Positions 8,032 to 15,162 of a stretch of 35,621 nt of DNA are shown piece after piece. The DNA is from Planctomycetota bacterium. GTDB taxonomy: Bacteria; Planctomycetota; Phycisphaerae; FEN-1346. The notes under the pieces were generated by a model, which saw nothing but the letters and a program-made list of their open reading frames with translations, was not told the origin of the DNA and made no database searches. The stretch is from the NCBI GenBank assembly GCA_016872895.1, contig VGYT01000009.1:1-35621 (forward strand). The letters are read 5' to 3'. The translations under genes and the position numbers were made by a program. The first letter of the stretch is position 1. Every line of letters starts with the position of its first letter.

Positions 8032-9267
8032 TTACTGCATCCCCTTCGCCAGCGCCTTGATGGTGGCGTTCATGATGGCCTCGGACGTGATCGTCGCCCC
8101 GGTGACCGCATCCACGCCCCGGATGCCCTGCCTGGCCACGATCTGTGCCGGCGTGTCCGCCAGCGCCGTGTAGTACTGCTTCTCCTGGTGCCTGACGACC
8201 TTGACCGACGTTATCCGGCCGCCCTGGACGGTGACGGCCGCGTCGAGCGGCCCGGCGTACGCGCGGCTGGTTGCGGTATATGTTCCGTCGCGGACCTTGG
8301 AGAGGTCAAGGCCCTCGACGAGGCGGATGGCGTCGATGCTGGCCCGGGCGCGTTCCTTGTTCTGCTTCAGGTCGCGCCAGCCGGTCGCCGCATCGAGGAC
8401 CTTCTGGTAATACTGGAGGGCCTGCGGGTAGCGGCCGTGGAGGCGGCAGGCGTCGCCGGCGGCAAGGTAGCCGATGTCGGGCGCCCCGTCTCGGGCGGTG
8501 GCCTCGGCCAGCGCAAGGGCCTTGTCCAGGTCGCCCATGTCGGCCCACAGTTTGATGACGTTGCCGTTGCGCGTGTCGTCTACGGTGAACTTCGCGATGA
8601 CCGAGGCGGCCATTTCCTTCGAGCCGAGTTTCCAGTAGCAGCGGGCAAGGTCCGCGTCGTCCGTCATGCCGGCCTTGCGCCACCAGAACGCCGCGCGGGC
8701 CCAGTCTTCCAGCAGGTTGTGATACATCGTCCCCAGGCTGCCCACGGCCTTCTGGACGACGGGCGGGTTGTCCTTGTTGACCGCCAGAACGTGGTGGATG
8801 AACTTGACGCCCTCGCGCCACTTGGGCGGGTTCTCGTTGATGACGCTCCAAACGTACTGGCCGACGTTCTTCTGGGGGTCCCACGGGCCCTTCGCCTCAG
8901 GCCACCGCAGGTCCAGCGTCGGCGGATAGACCAGGGGGACGGAGTTCCACCAGTCGGGCGGCGTTACGCCGGCACGCTGGATGATGGCCTCCACCTCGGC
9001 GCGCGTCCGGGCGGCGGGGGCGCCCGAAGGAGCGCCGCCCGTGCGCGGCGGCGCCGGCCGCAGCGCCGACGACGGACTCGCCGCCGCGCTCCCCGCGGCC
9101 GCTGCCGCGCCTCCTCCGGCCGCTGCCGCGCCGGAAACCGCTGCTCCGGCGACCCCGGCAGCGCCAGCGCCGGCGCCCCACAAAGCCGCCGGCCCCGCCA
9201 CAAGCATTCCCGCCACAACCGTCCCGCCGATTGCCGCGGCCAGAATCGCCGCGCGTTGACCGACCAT
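8032..9267 (-). CDS. Secreted FMN-binding domain protein with TPR-like middle
   Basis: A 411-residue protein with an N-terminal signal segment (RAAILAAAIGGTVVAGMLVA), an Ala/Gly-rich linker, a helical region with TPR-like character (about 110-310), and a C-terminal FMN_bind domain. The domain ends with DAVTGATITS (386-395), which matches the flavinylation motif in which ApbE links FMN to the Thr of GAT (here T392). By family knowledge it should carry FMN outside the cytoplasmic membrane. It is followed on the same strand by the NapH-NapG-like polyferredoxin, the usual partner of such flavoproteins in NosR/Rnf-like chains. ATG 9267 has GGGAG six bases upstream, and an extended -10 (9303-9308) lies just before it. 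No ApbE gene is in the window. Confidence 0.88.
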   Translation of the reverse strand: MVGQRAAILAAAIGGTVVAGMLVAGPAALWGAGAGAAGVAGAAVSGAAAAGGGAAAAAGSAAASPSSALRPAPPRTGGAPSGAPAARTRAEVEAIIQRAGVTPPDWWNSVPLVYPPTLDLRWPEAKGPWDPQKNVGQYVWSVINENPPKWREGVKFIHHVLAVNKDNPPVVQKAVGSLGTMYHNLLEDWARAAFWWRKAGMTDDADLARCYWKLGSKEMAASVIAKFTVDDTRNGNVIKLWADMGDLDKALALAEATARDGAPDIGYLAAGDACRLHGRYPQALQYYQKVLDAATGWRDLKQNKERARASIDAIRLVEGLDLSKVRDGTYTATSRAYAGPLDAAVTVQGGRITSVKVVRHQEKQYYTALADTPAQIVARQGIRGVDAVTGATITSEAIMNATIKALAKGMQ

Positions 9268-9302
9268 CTTGCTCCCTTCGTACAGAATCCCCCTCCCTGC
9301 GA

Positions 9303-9308
9303 TATATA
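9303..9308 (-). promoter_or_regulatory. Candidate extended -10 promoter for the FMN-binding gene
   Basis: On the minus strand TGT precedes TATATA, giving an extended -10 (TGnTATATA) about 30 bases before the ATG at 9267. No good -35 is seen. It lies in the 61-bp gap after the lipoprotein gene, so the flavoprotein and polyferredoxin could be transcribed separately from it. Confidence 0.45.
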
Positions 9309-9328
9309 ACAGCCATACGCGGCAGGGG

Positions 9329-10681
9329 TTACTGCACGGCTCCCGCCGGCGGTTTATCGGGGGCTGGCTTCTCCGGCTGCGGCTCGGCCGGCTGCCCTTC
9401 GGCCGGCTCCTTCTCCGGCAGGGTCAGGATGGCCCACGGAATGGGCAGAGGCAGGCCGATGGGGCTCGCCCCGTGCGGAACGGCCTTGATGTCGAACCGC
9501 GTTACGCGGCCGCGCAGGGCCGCCTCCGCCACGATCTCGCGCACGAACTCCTCCGCCGCCGCCCGGTACTGACGGAACGTCGGCACGCCGGTCTGCCCGC
9601 CCGGACCCCGGCCCACGAGGATGTAGTGGTTCGGCGCAAGGTTCAGGTAATCGTCCAGGTCGTCGTCCAGCAGGGGCGTGCCGAAGAGGTTGAACGGCAC
9701 AAGCACCTGCGGCACCTGGACGTTGACCATCTTGAAAGCGCAGCGGGCGGCCTCCTCGACGCCGCTTTGCTCCAGGGCCTCGATGGCGTCGAACTGGCAG
9801 GCCGACGTAAGAAGCGCCAGCGCCCTGAACCCCGCCACGGACGCCCCGAACCGCGGCCGCCGCGCTATCGTCGCCTGGTGCAGCAGTTTCAGCGGGTCCG
9901 CCATCGACCCCGCCGGCGCCACGTATGCAGCGCGGTCGCCGAAGTGCGTGTCGCGCGGGTTCACGAAGTTGATGAACCGCCCGCGCATGGCCTCCAGCGG
10001 CAGGGCCTCTTCCGACCCCATGCTGGAGCCCAGGAATACCACGTGGTCCACGCGCGCAAAGGCCGCCGGGCGCCACGCCTCGGCCCCGCTGGCCGCCCCG
10101 GCGAACGCCCGCTCGATGACGCGCGTGCCAGCGCTGAATCCGATGAGGCTCACATGGCCGGCCGGACCGTGGCGGCGGCGATGGACCTCCAGCATGTCGG
10201 CCAGCAGCGCCGCCCCCTCCTCCTGCGCCCCGCGGTTCAGGTGCTCCGCCACCGGGCTGAACCCCGCCGACCACTTGAGCACCACCACCACCAGGCGGTC
10301 CGACGGGCCGGGGAAACTGAACGGACTCTCGGCCAGCAGCCGCGCGGTCCAGCGGAAACCATCTATCGCGTCGGCCGAGCCTTCGGCAAAAATAACGAGG
10401 TTCGCATCGTCGATGGTGGAATCGGGCGCCAGGTCCGTATCCTGCACGGCCGCACGCCGGCCGCCCTCCGCGTGGCGCACGGTGAATGCGGGCGTCTTGT
10501 AGGCGTCCCGGAGCGCCGCCGGGGTAAGCGCCCCGACCACGTTGTCGCCGATGAGCCGCGCAGGCCGCTGCGCCGACGGCCCGCAGCCCGCCAGCACGGC
10601 CGCCGCCAGGATCGCGAGCGCCCGGCCCCCGGCCGGCCGCCCGGCCGCCGCCGACCCCTTGCCATCTGGTGCGATTCGCAT
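9329..10681 (-). CDS. Lipoprotein with alpha/beta-hydrolase (DUF900-like) signature
   Basis: A 450-residue predicted lipoprotein. A hydrophobic signal (ALAILAAAVLAGC) ends in the lipobox LAGC with Cys33. The core resembles alpha/beta hydrolases of the DUF900 kind: strand VVVVLKW, a helix that begins HLNRGAQEEGAALL, and the nucleophile elbow LIGFSAGTR with Ser183. Strand VDHVVFLGSSMGS follows. Possible acid and His residues lie in NPRDTHFGD, but the triad is not certain. The C-terminus is a Pro/Glu-rich tail. ATG 10681 is chosen so that the signal peptide is near the N-terminus; the longer reading frame begins with TTG inside repeat-like sequence. It may be an esterase or peptidase of the envelope; the substrate is unknown. 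Confidence 0.7.
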   Translation of the reverse strand: MRIAPDGKGSAAAGRPAGGRALAILAAAVLAGCGPSAQRPARLIGDNVVGALTPAALRDAYKTPAFTVRHAEGGRRAAVQDTDLAPDSTIDDANLVIFAEGSADAIDGFRWTARLLAESPFSFPGPSDRLVVVVLKWSAGFSPVAEHLNRGAQEEGAALLADMLEVHRRRHGPAGHVSLIGFSAGTRVIERAFAGAASGAEAWRPAAFARVDHVVFLGSSMGSEEALPLEAMRGRFINFVNPRDTHFGDRAAYVAPAGSMADPLKLLHQATIARRPRFGASVAGFRALALLTSACQFDAIEALEQSGVEEAARCAFKMVNVQVPQVLVPFNLFGTPLLDDDLDDYLNLAPNHYILVGRGPGGQTGVPTFRQYRAAAEEFVREIVAEAALRGRVTRFDIKAVPHGASPIGLPLPIPWAILTLPEKEPAEGQPAEPQPEKPAPDKPPAGAVQ

Positions 10682-10740
10682 TGCGCCGGCAATTCTACCG
10701 CCGCAGGGCGGAAGTTCCAAGTTCCAACGGAGTGTCCTTT

Positions 10741-10846
10741 GTCACTTGTCATTCGTCATTTGCCTTCTGTCGGCTGCCCCCCTTCCGTGGCTCCCGTTCC
10801 CCGTTCTCGGCGTTGCCGTTCGCCGTTGCCGACTCCCGACTCCCAC
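10741..10846. repeat. Short degenerate simple repeats (GTCATTy and GTTGCCG runs)
   Basis: The run GTCACTTGTCATTCGTCATT continues to 10764, and GTTGCCGTTCGCCGTTGCC with CGACTCCCGACTCCC spans about 10811-10846. They resemble the heptamer-type simple repeats found inside two genes further on (19690 and 27296) but have different units. No coding use is seen. Confidence 0.55.
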
Positions 10847-10858
10847 CTTTGGGTTACC

Positions 10859-10867
10859 TGTGGATAA
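10859..10867 (-). promoter_or_regulatory. Consensus DnaA box
   Basis: TGTGGATAA on the plus strand is an exact TTATCCACA DnaA box on the minus strand. The core GTGGATAACTTT (10860-10871) recurs exactly at 11105-11116. Confidence 0.5.
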
Positions 10868-10868
10868 C

Positions 10869-11071
10869 TTTTTGACCCGCCCCGGCGCACCCCGAAAATG
10901 CCTGTTTTGACCCCTTCCGGAGGGGCAAAACGGCCCTGGCGCTAGCGCCAGAGGGGGCGCGCGGGCAAAATGTTAAGATAGGCAAGGCAAAATCGCGCGC
11001 TTTTTGAACGTTTTTGACCGGTTTTGATCGGATTTGTTCTCCGTTTGCGCTTTTTTGACGGTTTTTGACCG
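10869..11071. repeat. Iteron-like TTTTTGAC repeats
   Basis: Seven copies of TTTTTGA(C/A/T)C(G) or close variants start near 10869, 10905, 11001, 11011, 11022, 11052 and 11062. The last five form two groups with 10-11 bp spacing, about one helical turn, as in protein-binding iterons. Confidence 0.65.
10936..10951. repeat. Perfect 16-bp palindrome
   Basis: CTGGCGCTAGCGCCAG is self-complementary throughout. It lies between the second and third TTTTTGAC iterons and could be a binding site for a dimeric protein. Confidence 0.6.
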
Positions 11072-11103
11072 CCTCTGGCAACGGACATATGGCCATAAGC
11101 CGT

Positions 11104-11112
11104 GGTGGATAA
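11104..11112 (-). promoter_or_regulatory. Near-consensus DnaA-box-like site
   Basis: GGTGGATAA differs from the DnaA box by one base. It shares the 12-bp core GTGGATAACTTT in the same orientation with the site at 10859, so the iteron stretch is flanked by direct repeats. Confidence 0.35.
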
Positions 11113-11291
11113 CTTTCGGGGCGGACGAGGCGTATACTATAATATAGCGCGAACTCAGGAAAAATGCGCAAGATGGGCAAGGCAGCGCCGGGCGCGGCGC
11201 GAGGAGAACGCGAAGGCCGGACCTCGGCGAAAAAACGTCCGCCGGCGCCGAGCCGGCCGCGGCCGCGGCAGCGGCGCGAGATGTGGCCGCA

Positions 11292-11951
11292 TCAGTCGGC
11301 ATCGTCGAGGCGCATGACGGCGGCCACAAGTTTGTAGCAGCGGCTCCTTGCGCTGCCCGCGGGACGGAACGGCATGCCGAGGCTGATGGTGAGCGCGCAG
11401 GGGCCGTCGAGGCGCTCGCGGCGGTTGAGGCGCGCCTCGGCGGCGGGGTCCGTGACCTTGAGATTCGAGTACTGAATCTCGCGGTACCGGAAGGTCGCCC
11501 GCCAGTCGGCGGTCCTGCGCGGGTCAGGGTGAAAATGCACATAATCGCATAAGATGAGTTGAAGCGACCGCCAGGCGGCCGCCGGGACGCGGCGGAAGAG
11601 GGTCAGGGGCACGCTGTCGACGTAGTTGTAGAACAGTTTCGGGCCGCCGTCCGCATCAACATACTTGATGACGTCGCTGCGAGGCAGCCTGCCGGCCATC
11701 CGCCATCGCCCCGGGGCCAGGAGGCGGTTTTCGGGCTGGCATCCGTAGTCGGGGCCGGAAGCCTGAAGGGGAATATCAAGGATGTCGAGCACCCGGGGGT
11801 CCCGCCCGTCGACGGCCCGCACGTGCCAGGCGATTTCGCCGTGTTCCAGGGCCGAGACCGGGCGCACCCACCGGCCGGTGTCCGTGAGTTTGCCCGCGAT
11901 GCACCTTTGGCCGAGTTTGTGCGAGTTGGCGAGGCACACAAGGCGGGCCAT
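11292..11951 (-). CDS. Dual OB domain-containing protein
   Basis: A 219-residue cytoplasmic protein. The start MARLVCLANSHKLGQRCIAG, followed by GRWVRPVSALEHGEI, is the signature of the dual OB-containing domain family. The two predicted OB folds would bind nucleic acid or another polymer; no catalytic residues are obvious. Other conserved-looking segments are LFYNYVDSVPL, LILCDYVHFHPD and the closing GPCALTISLGMPF. The ATG is 12 bp after the stop of the small DUF488 gene, so it is the last gene of the minus-strand operon YjbQ - DUF488 - DUF488 - dual OB. Members of this family are often found beside DUF488 genes. The function is not established. Confidence 0.75.
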   Translation of the reverse strand: MARLVCLANSHKLGQRCIAGKLTDTGRWVRPVSALEHGEIAWHVRAVDGRDPRVLDILDIPLQASGPDYGCQPENRLLAPGRWRMAGRLPRSDVIKYVDADGGPKLFYNYVDSVPLTLFRRVPAAAWRSLQLILCDYVHFHPDPRRTADWRATFRYREIQYSNLKVTDPAAEARLNRRERLDGPCALTISLGMPFRPAGSARSRCYKLVAAVMRLDDAD

Positions 11952-11963
11952 GGCGGCGCTCGA

Positions 11964-12419
11964 TTAAAGATGAATTATCTCAACGCGTTCCCACTTTTCC
12001 TTCAGGTACTCGGCCACCAGGCGCCGGTGGCACCTGGCGGCGGAGGGCTCGCTGCACAGAAGGCACGCGCCGTCCACGTCCTGCCGCGAAAGCGGCGCCT
12101 CAACCTGCCGCTCCTGAAGCAGGCGGCGGAACCGCTCCTCGTACTCGGCCCACCCAATCGTCTTCCTCCGGTAGCCGCGCAGCAGTTCCTCCGTGGGCGC
12201 AAGTTCCGGGCGGTGCACGTATGCGATGCCGCCGATCTCCCGGAGGAAGAAGGCCAGGTCGTCCTTCTTGGCGAAGCCCGCGAGTTGCGAAACATTGGCC
12301 AGGCGCACGTCGATGACCCGCCGCACGCCGGCCTCGCGCAGTTTTCCGAAGAAGTCGCGCGCGGTCTTCTTCGTGAAGCCGATGGTGAACAGGCGCACGG
12401 TGTCGGCGGAATCGCTCAT
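11964..12419 (-). CDS. DUF488 family protein (short paralogue)
   Basis: A 151-residue protein with the DUF488 layout. It has the opening strand LFTIGFTKKTARDFFGKL, the motif GVRRVIDVRLANVSQLAGFA, a central region KTIGWAEYEERFRRLL, and the late Cys pair LLCSEPSAARCHRR. The start MSDSADTV at 12419 overlaps the stop of the larger DUF488 gene as ATGA, giving translational coupling. The longer upstream frame is the shadow of that gene. DUF488 proteins have no firmly assigned reaction that I know. The conserved Cys-x(n)-Cys-His-Arg suggests a metal-binding or catalytic site. Confidence 0.85.
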   Translation of the reverse strand: MSDSADTVRLFTIGFTKKTARDFFGKLREAGVRRVIDVRLANVSQLAGFAKKDDLAFFLREIGGIAYVHRPELAPTEELLRGYRRKTIGWAEYEERFRRLLQERQVEAPLSRQDVDGACLLCSEPSAARCHRRLVAEYLKEKWERVEIIHL

Positions 12420-13090
12420 GGGTCGGGCGACAACTGGGCCTCGCGTTCGGGGCGGCAGGCGATGCGGTGCTCCTGTTTGCGGTAGGCCCGCTCGATGAGG
12501 CTCGTGCCGGAGTCGTCGGCGTCGAAAAGCGTCGGTTCGACCTTCAGCCGGCGTACGAGGCGCCTCTCGGCGGCCGCGTGGTCCTCCAGCGCGCCGTCGC
12601 CCAGGATGTGCACCACGCGCACACCCAGGCGATGAAGGCGCCGGGCGAGCAGGATGGCGCGGTGGCAGTCGAGGGGATCCTTCTCGGAGCACATGACGGC
12701 GGCGCGGCTCGCCGCGGCAATCTCGCGCAGCCTGTCCAGGCCGCGAAGGAACGCCCCGCTCCCGGCAATCCTGGCGAAGGAAATGCGCCCGTCTTCGTAG
12801 CACGCGGGATCGGCCGGGCGCGCGCCCAACTCCTTGCCCAGGAAGACGTAGCCGACGGCGGCCGCGCGAAGCATCGCGTCCAGCGTTTCCCGGTTGAACT
12901 GCGGGCAGTGCCGGCTGTAGGGCGACGAACGCACATCAACGACCGCCCGGACGCCGTGCCGCCGCAGAAGCGCAAGGAAGGCGTCCCCGGTATGCGAGGA
13001 GTGCCCGATCGTAAAGAGGAGTTCCTGCCCGGGCTGGTCCACGGGAGCGCGACCTCCGCCGGCATGCTCGGCAACCGCGATTGTAGCCAT
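12416..13090 (-). CDS. DUF488 family protein (long paralogue)
   Basis: A 224-residue protein. It carries LLFTIGHSSHTGDAFLALL, GVRAVVDVRSSPYSRHCPQF and the late MCSEKDPLDCHRAILLARRL, the same three landmarks as the shorter paralogue. The C-terminal extension (about 170-224) includes LFDADDSGTSLIERAYRKQE and is absent from the short copy. ATG 13090 is preferred to the TTG at 13108. The gap to the YjbQ stop is 21 bp. The two tandem, diverged DUF488 copies suggest distinct roles or a heteromer. The function is unknown. Confidence 0.88.
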   Translation of the reverse strand: MATIAVAEHAGGGRAPVDQPGQELLFTIGHSSHTGDAFLALLRRHGVRAVVDVRSSPYSRHCPQFNRETLDAMLRAAAVGYVFLGKELGARPADPACYEDGRISFARIAGSGAFLRGLDRLREIAAASRAAVMCSEKDPLDCHRAILLARRLHRLGVRVVHILGDGALEDHAAAERRLVRRLKVEPTLFDADDSGTSLIERAYRKQEHRIACRPEREAQLSPDP

Positions 13091-13111
13091 GCCGACCCGT
13101 CGCAACAAGCG

Positions 13112-13528
13112 CTAATCGCCGATGATCTTGACGAGGACGCGTTTGCGGCGGCGGCCGTCGAATTCGCCGTAGAAAATCCGTTCCCACGGGCCGAAGTCGA
13201 GGCGGCCGGCGGTCACGGCCACGACCACCTCGCGGCCCATTATGGAGCGCTTCAGGTGGGCATCGGCGTTGTCTTCGCCGGTGTTGTGGGCGTACTGGGA
13301 GTGGGGCTTTTCGGGGGCGAGTTTTTCGAGCCACGCCTCGAAGTCGCGGTGCAGGCCCGGCTCGTCGTCGTTGATGAATACGCTGGCGGTGATGTGCATG
13401 GCGCTTGCGAGGCACAGGCCCTCGCAAACGCCGCTCTCGGCCAGGCACGCCTCGACCTGTGGGGTGATGTTGATAAGTTCGCGCCGGCGCTTCGTTTCGA
13501 ACCAGAGTTCCTTGCGGTAGGATTTCAT
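13112..13528 (-). CDS. yjbQ: YjbQ family (UPF0047) secondary thiamine-phosphate synthase-like protein
   Basis: A 138-residue protein, a normal length for the family. Conserved text is [20 protein letters not shown], then [20 protein letters not shown], then [20 protein letters not shown], with the C-terminal strand KRVLVKIIG. His and Asp/Glu residues in these blocks form the family's active site. YjbQ has been reported to have weak thiamine-phosphate synthase activity, but its main role is unclear. GAGGAG lies five bases before the ATG. It is the first gene of the DUF488/dual-OB operon and is divergent from the PQQ-propeller gene. Confidence 0.92.
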   Translation of the reverse strand: MKSYRKELWFETKRRRELINITPQVEACLAESGVCEGLCLASAMHITASVFINDDEPGLHRDFEAWLEKLAPEKPHSQYAHNTGEDNADAHLKRSIMGREVVVAVTAGRLDFGPWERIFYGEFDGRRRKRVLVKIIGD

Positions 13529-13614
13529 TGCCGCTCCTCAAGGCGGGGGCGTCTGCCTTCTGCGCGCGGCCGATGCAACAGCGCCGCTTCGGCCGGTCTG
13601 CTGCGCGCGGGGCG

Positions 13615-13620
13615 ATTGTA
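13615..13620 (-). promoter_or_regulatory. Possible -10 for the yjbQ-DUF488 operon
   Basis: Minus-strand TACAAT (five of six to TATAAT) lies about 87 bases before the yjbQ ATG. The -35 position reads TGGCGG, a poor match, so this is only a candidate. Confidence 0.25.
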
Positions 13621-13667
13621 GCGGGGCGGCGGGCCGGCCGCCAGGGCGCCGGCGCGCGGGCAGGTCA

Positions 13668-13697
13668 TTGACAAGCCGGGCGTGCGGCCCGTACGAT
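13668..13697 (+). promoter_or_regulatory. Sigma70-type promoter for the plus-strand gene run
   Basis: A perfect -35 TTGACA (13668-13673) is followed after 18 bp by TACGAT (13692-13697), four of six to consensus. Transcription would start near 13704, giving a leader of about 58 bases. An AAGGAA ribosome site (about 13750-13755) precedes ATG 13762. Confidence 0.6.
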
Positions 13698-13761
13698 ACG
13701 GCGCGTTTCCAACCGCCTCGGTGAGGTTTCAGGCAAGGGCCGAAGAGAAAAGGAAACTGCC

Positions 13762-15042
13762 ATGAAGATCAGGTTCGCAGCGCCCAGGGGTGTGCTTGTC
13801 GTGCTGTCGGCCGCGATGCTTGCGGCGGTGCTCGTTTCACCGGCGTCGGCCGCGGCGGCCGCAGGCCGGCCGGGCGGTGCGGCCGCGCCGGGGGCCGCGG
13901 CCCCGTCCACCGACTGGCCGCAGTGGCGCGGCCCGGAGCGCACCGGCATCTCGACGGAGACGGGCTGGCGGACCGACTGGTCGGCCGACCCGCCCAAGGC
14001 GCTGTGGAAGAAGTCCCTCGGCGAAGGGTTCTCCTCCTTCTCTGTGGCGGCCGGCCGCGTGTACACCATGGGCAACGCCGACGGCAAAGACACCGTGTGG
14101 TGCTTCGACGCCGCCACGGGGGCGGAGGCCTGGAAGCACACGTACCCGTGCGGCGACGTGGATCACCCCGGCCCGCGCTGCACGCCCACGGTGGACGGCA
14201 ATCGCGTTTACACGCTGAGCCAGGCGGGCGACCTGTTCTGCCTGGATGCCGCCGGCGGCAAGGTCGTCTGGCAGATGCAGGTGACCAAGCAGTTGGGCGT
14301 CAAGAAGCCGCAGTGGGGCTTTGCGTGCTCGCCGCTGGTGCTGGGCGACGCGCTTATCATCGACGTGGGCGCGATGGCGGCGCTGAAGAAGGCGGGCGGC
14401 GAGGTCATATGGAAGTCGGGCACAGACGTGGCGGGCTACAGTTCGCCGTTCGCCTTCAAGGTCGGCAGCGCGACGCTCCTGGCGAGTTTCAACGCCTCGG
14501 GGCCCATCGTCTTCAGCGCCGCCGACGGCAAGGTCATCGGCAAATCGCAATGGAAGACGTCGTACGACGTGAACGCCGTCACGCCCATCGTGGTCGGCAA
14601 TACGTTCTTCGTCTCGTCCGGCTACAACCGCGGCGCGGCCGTCTTCGAGGTGTCCGACGCGGGCCTTAAGACCGTGTGGGAAAACAGGAACATGCGCAAC
14701 CACGCCAACAACTGCGTCCTGTGGCAGGGGTTCCTGTACGGTTTCGACGGCCAGGTGGACCAGGGCGCGCTGGGGTGCATCGAATACAAGACGGGGGAGA
14801 AGAAGTGGTCGGAGTCGAGCGTCAGGGCCGGGGCGCTGATGATGGCCGACGGCAAACTTATCTGCATGAACAGCAAGGGCGAACTGGTCGCGGCCCAGGC
14901 GGCGCCCGACGGATACAAGGAAATCGCCCGCACGAAGGTCCTCGGCGGCACGTGCTGGACCGCGCCGGTCCTCTCGGGCGGCCACATCTACTGCCGCAAC
15001 CACGACGGCGACATGGTGTGCCTGGACGTAAGAGGCAGGTAA
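13762..15042 (+). CDS. Secreted PQQ-like beta-propeller repeat protein
   Basis: A 426-residue protein with a clear signal peptide (about 1-34, ending PASAAAAA). The mature start DWPQWRGPERTGISTETGW is the hallmark of planctomycete PQQ_2-type propellers. Blades repeat patterns such as GRVYTMGNADGKDTVWCFDA, NRVYTLSQAGDLFCLDAAGG and GHIYCRNHDGDMVCLDV. No dehydrogenase catalytic residues are recognisable, so a binding or scaffold role is as likely as catalysis. It follows a good promoter (13668) and an AAGGAA ribosome site, making it the first gene of the long plus-strand run. Three further propellers of this type are in the window. Confidence 0.9.
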   Translation: MKIRFAAPRGVLVVLSAAMLAAVLVSPASAAAAAGRPGGAAAPGAAAPSTDWPQWRGPERTGISTETGWRTDWSADPPKALWKKSLGEGFSSFSVAAGRVYTMGNADGKDTVWCFDAATGAEAWKHTYPCGDVDHPGPRCTPTVDGNRVYTLSQAGDLFCLDAAGGKVVWQMQVTKQLGVKKPQWGFACSPLVLGDALIIDVGAMAALKKAGGEVIWKSGTDVAGYSSPFAFKVGSATLLASFNASGPIVFSAADGKVIGKSQWKTSYDVNAVTPIVVGNTFFVSSGYNRGAAVFEVSDAGLKTVWENRNMRNHANNCVLWQGFLYGFDGQVDQGALGCIEYKTGEKKWSESSVRAGALMMADGKLICMNSKGELVAAQAAPDGYKEIARTKVLGGTCWTAPVLSGGHIYCRNHDGDMVCLDVRGR

Positions 15043-15095
15043 CATTACGGCGCCGGTTGAGGCTTTGCGCGGCGTGGTTCCCGATGCGCCTCGCG

Positions 15096-15123
15096 GCGCG
15101 GCGGGTCGGGGGACCCGCCGCGC
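15096..15123. repeat. Family A palindrome, copy A1 (intergenic)
   Basis: GCGCGGCGGGTC (15096-15107) pairs perfectly with GACCCGCCGCGC (15112-15123) around a 4-base loop. It lies 40 bp upstream of the ferredoxin gene start. Confidence 0.9.
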
Positions 15124-15162
15124 AAGGCGGCGCCGCAGGCGCAACAGGCCCCGCGAGCAAAC

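Larger units (their letters stand above)
10682..11291. other. 610-bp region without a supported gene; repeats and origin-like motifs
   Basis: This gap is less GC-rich than its surroundings. From left to right it holds a short GTCATTC/GTCATTT run (10741-10764), GTTGCCGTTCGCC-like runs (about 10811-10846), a consensus DnaA box, a perfect palindrome, seven TTTTTGAC-like iterons, a second DnaA-box-like site, and an AT-rich TATACTATAATATA stretch (11133-11146). Reading frames here are basic or low in complexity, and I do not accept any as a gene. Confidence 0.7.

Noticed and set aside
5117-8173. Very long plus-strand frame of 1018 codons
   Set aside because: It crosses the acyl-CoA synthetase in another frame and runs antisense to the polyferredoxin; composition is Arg/Pro/Ala-rich, an effect of high GC.
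10854-11180. Minus-strand frame of 108 codons across the iteron region
   Set aside because: It simply translates the TTTTTGAC repeats and the palindrome; no domain or ribosome site.
11164-11337. Plus-strand frame of 57 codons (MRKMGKAAPGAARGE...) with AGGA upstream and TATAAT at 11138
   Set aside because: Low-complexity basic peptide, overlaps the 3' end of the dual-OB gene, no family pattern; kept only as a possible small gene.
13762-15042. True PQQ-dependent alcohol dehydrogenase
   Set aside because: Length and repeats fit short propeller proteins; the catalytic Asp and disulfide region of quinoprotein dehydrogenases are not seen.
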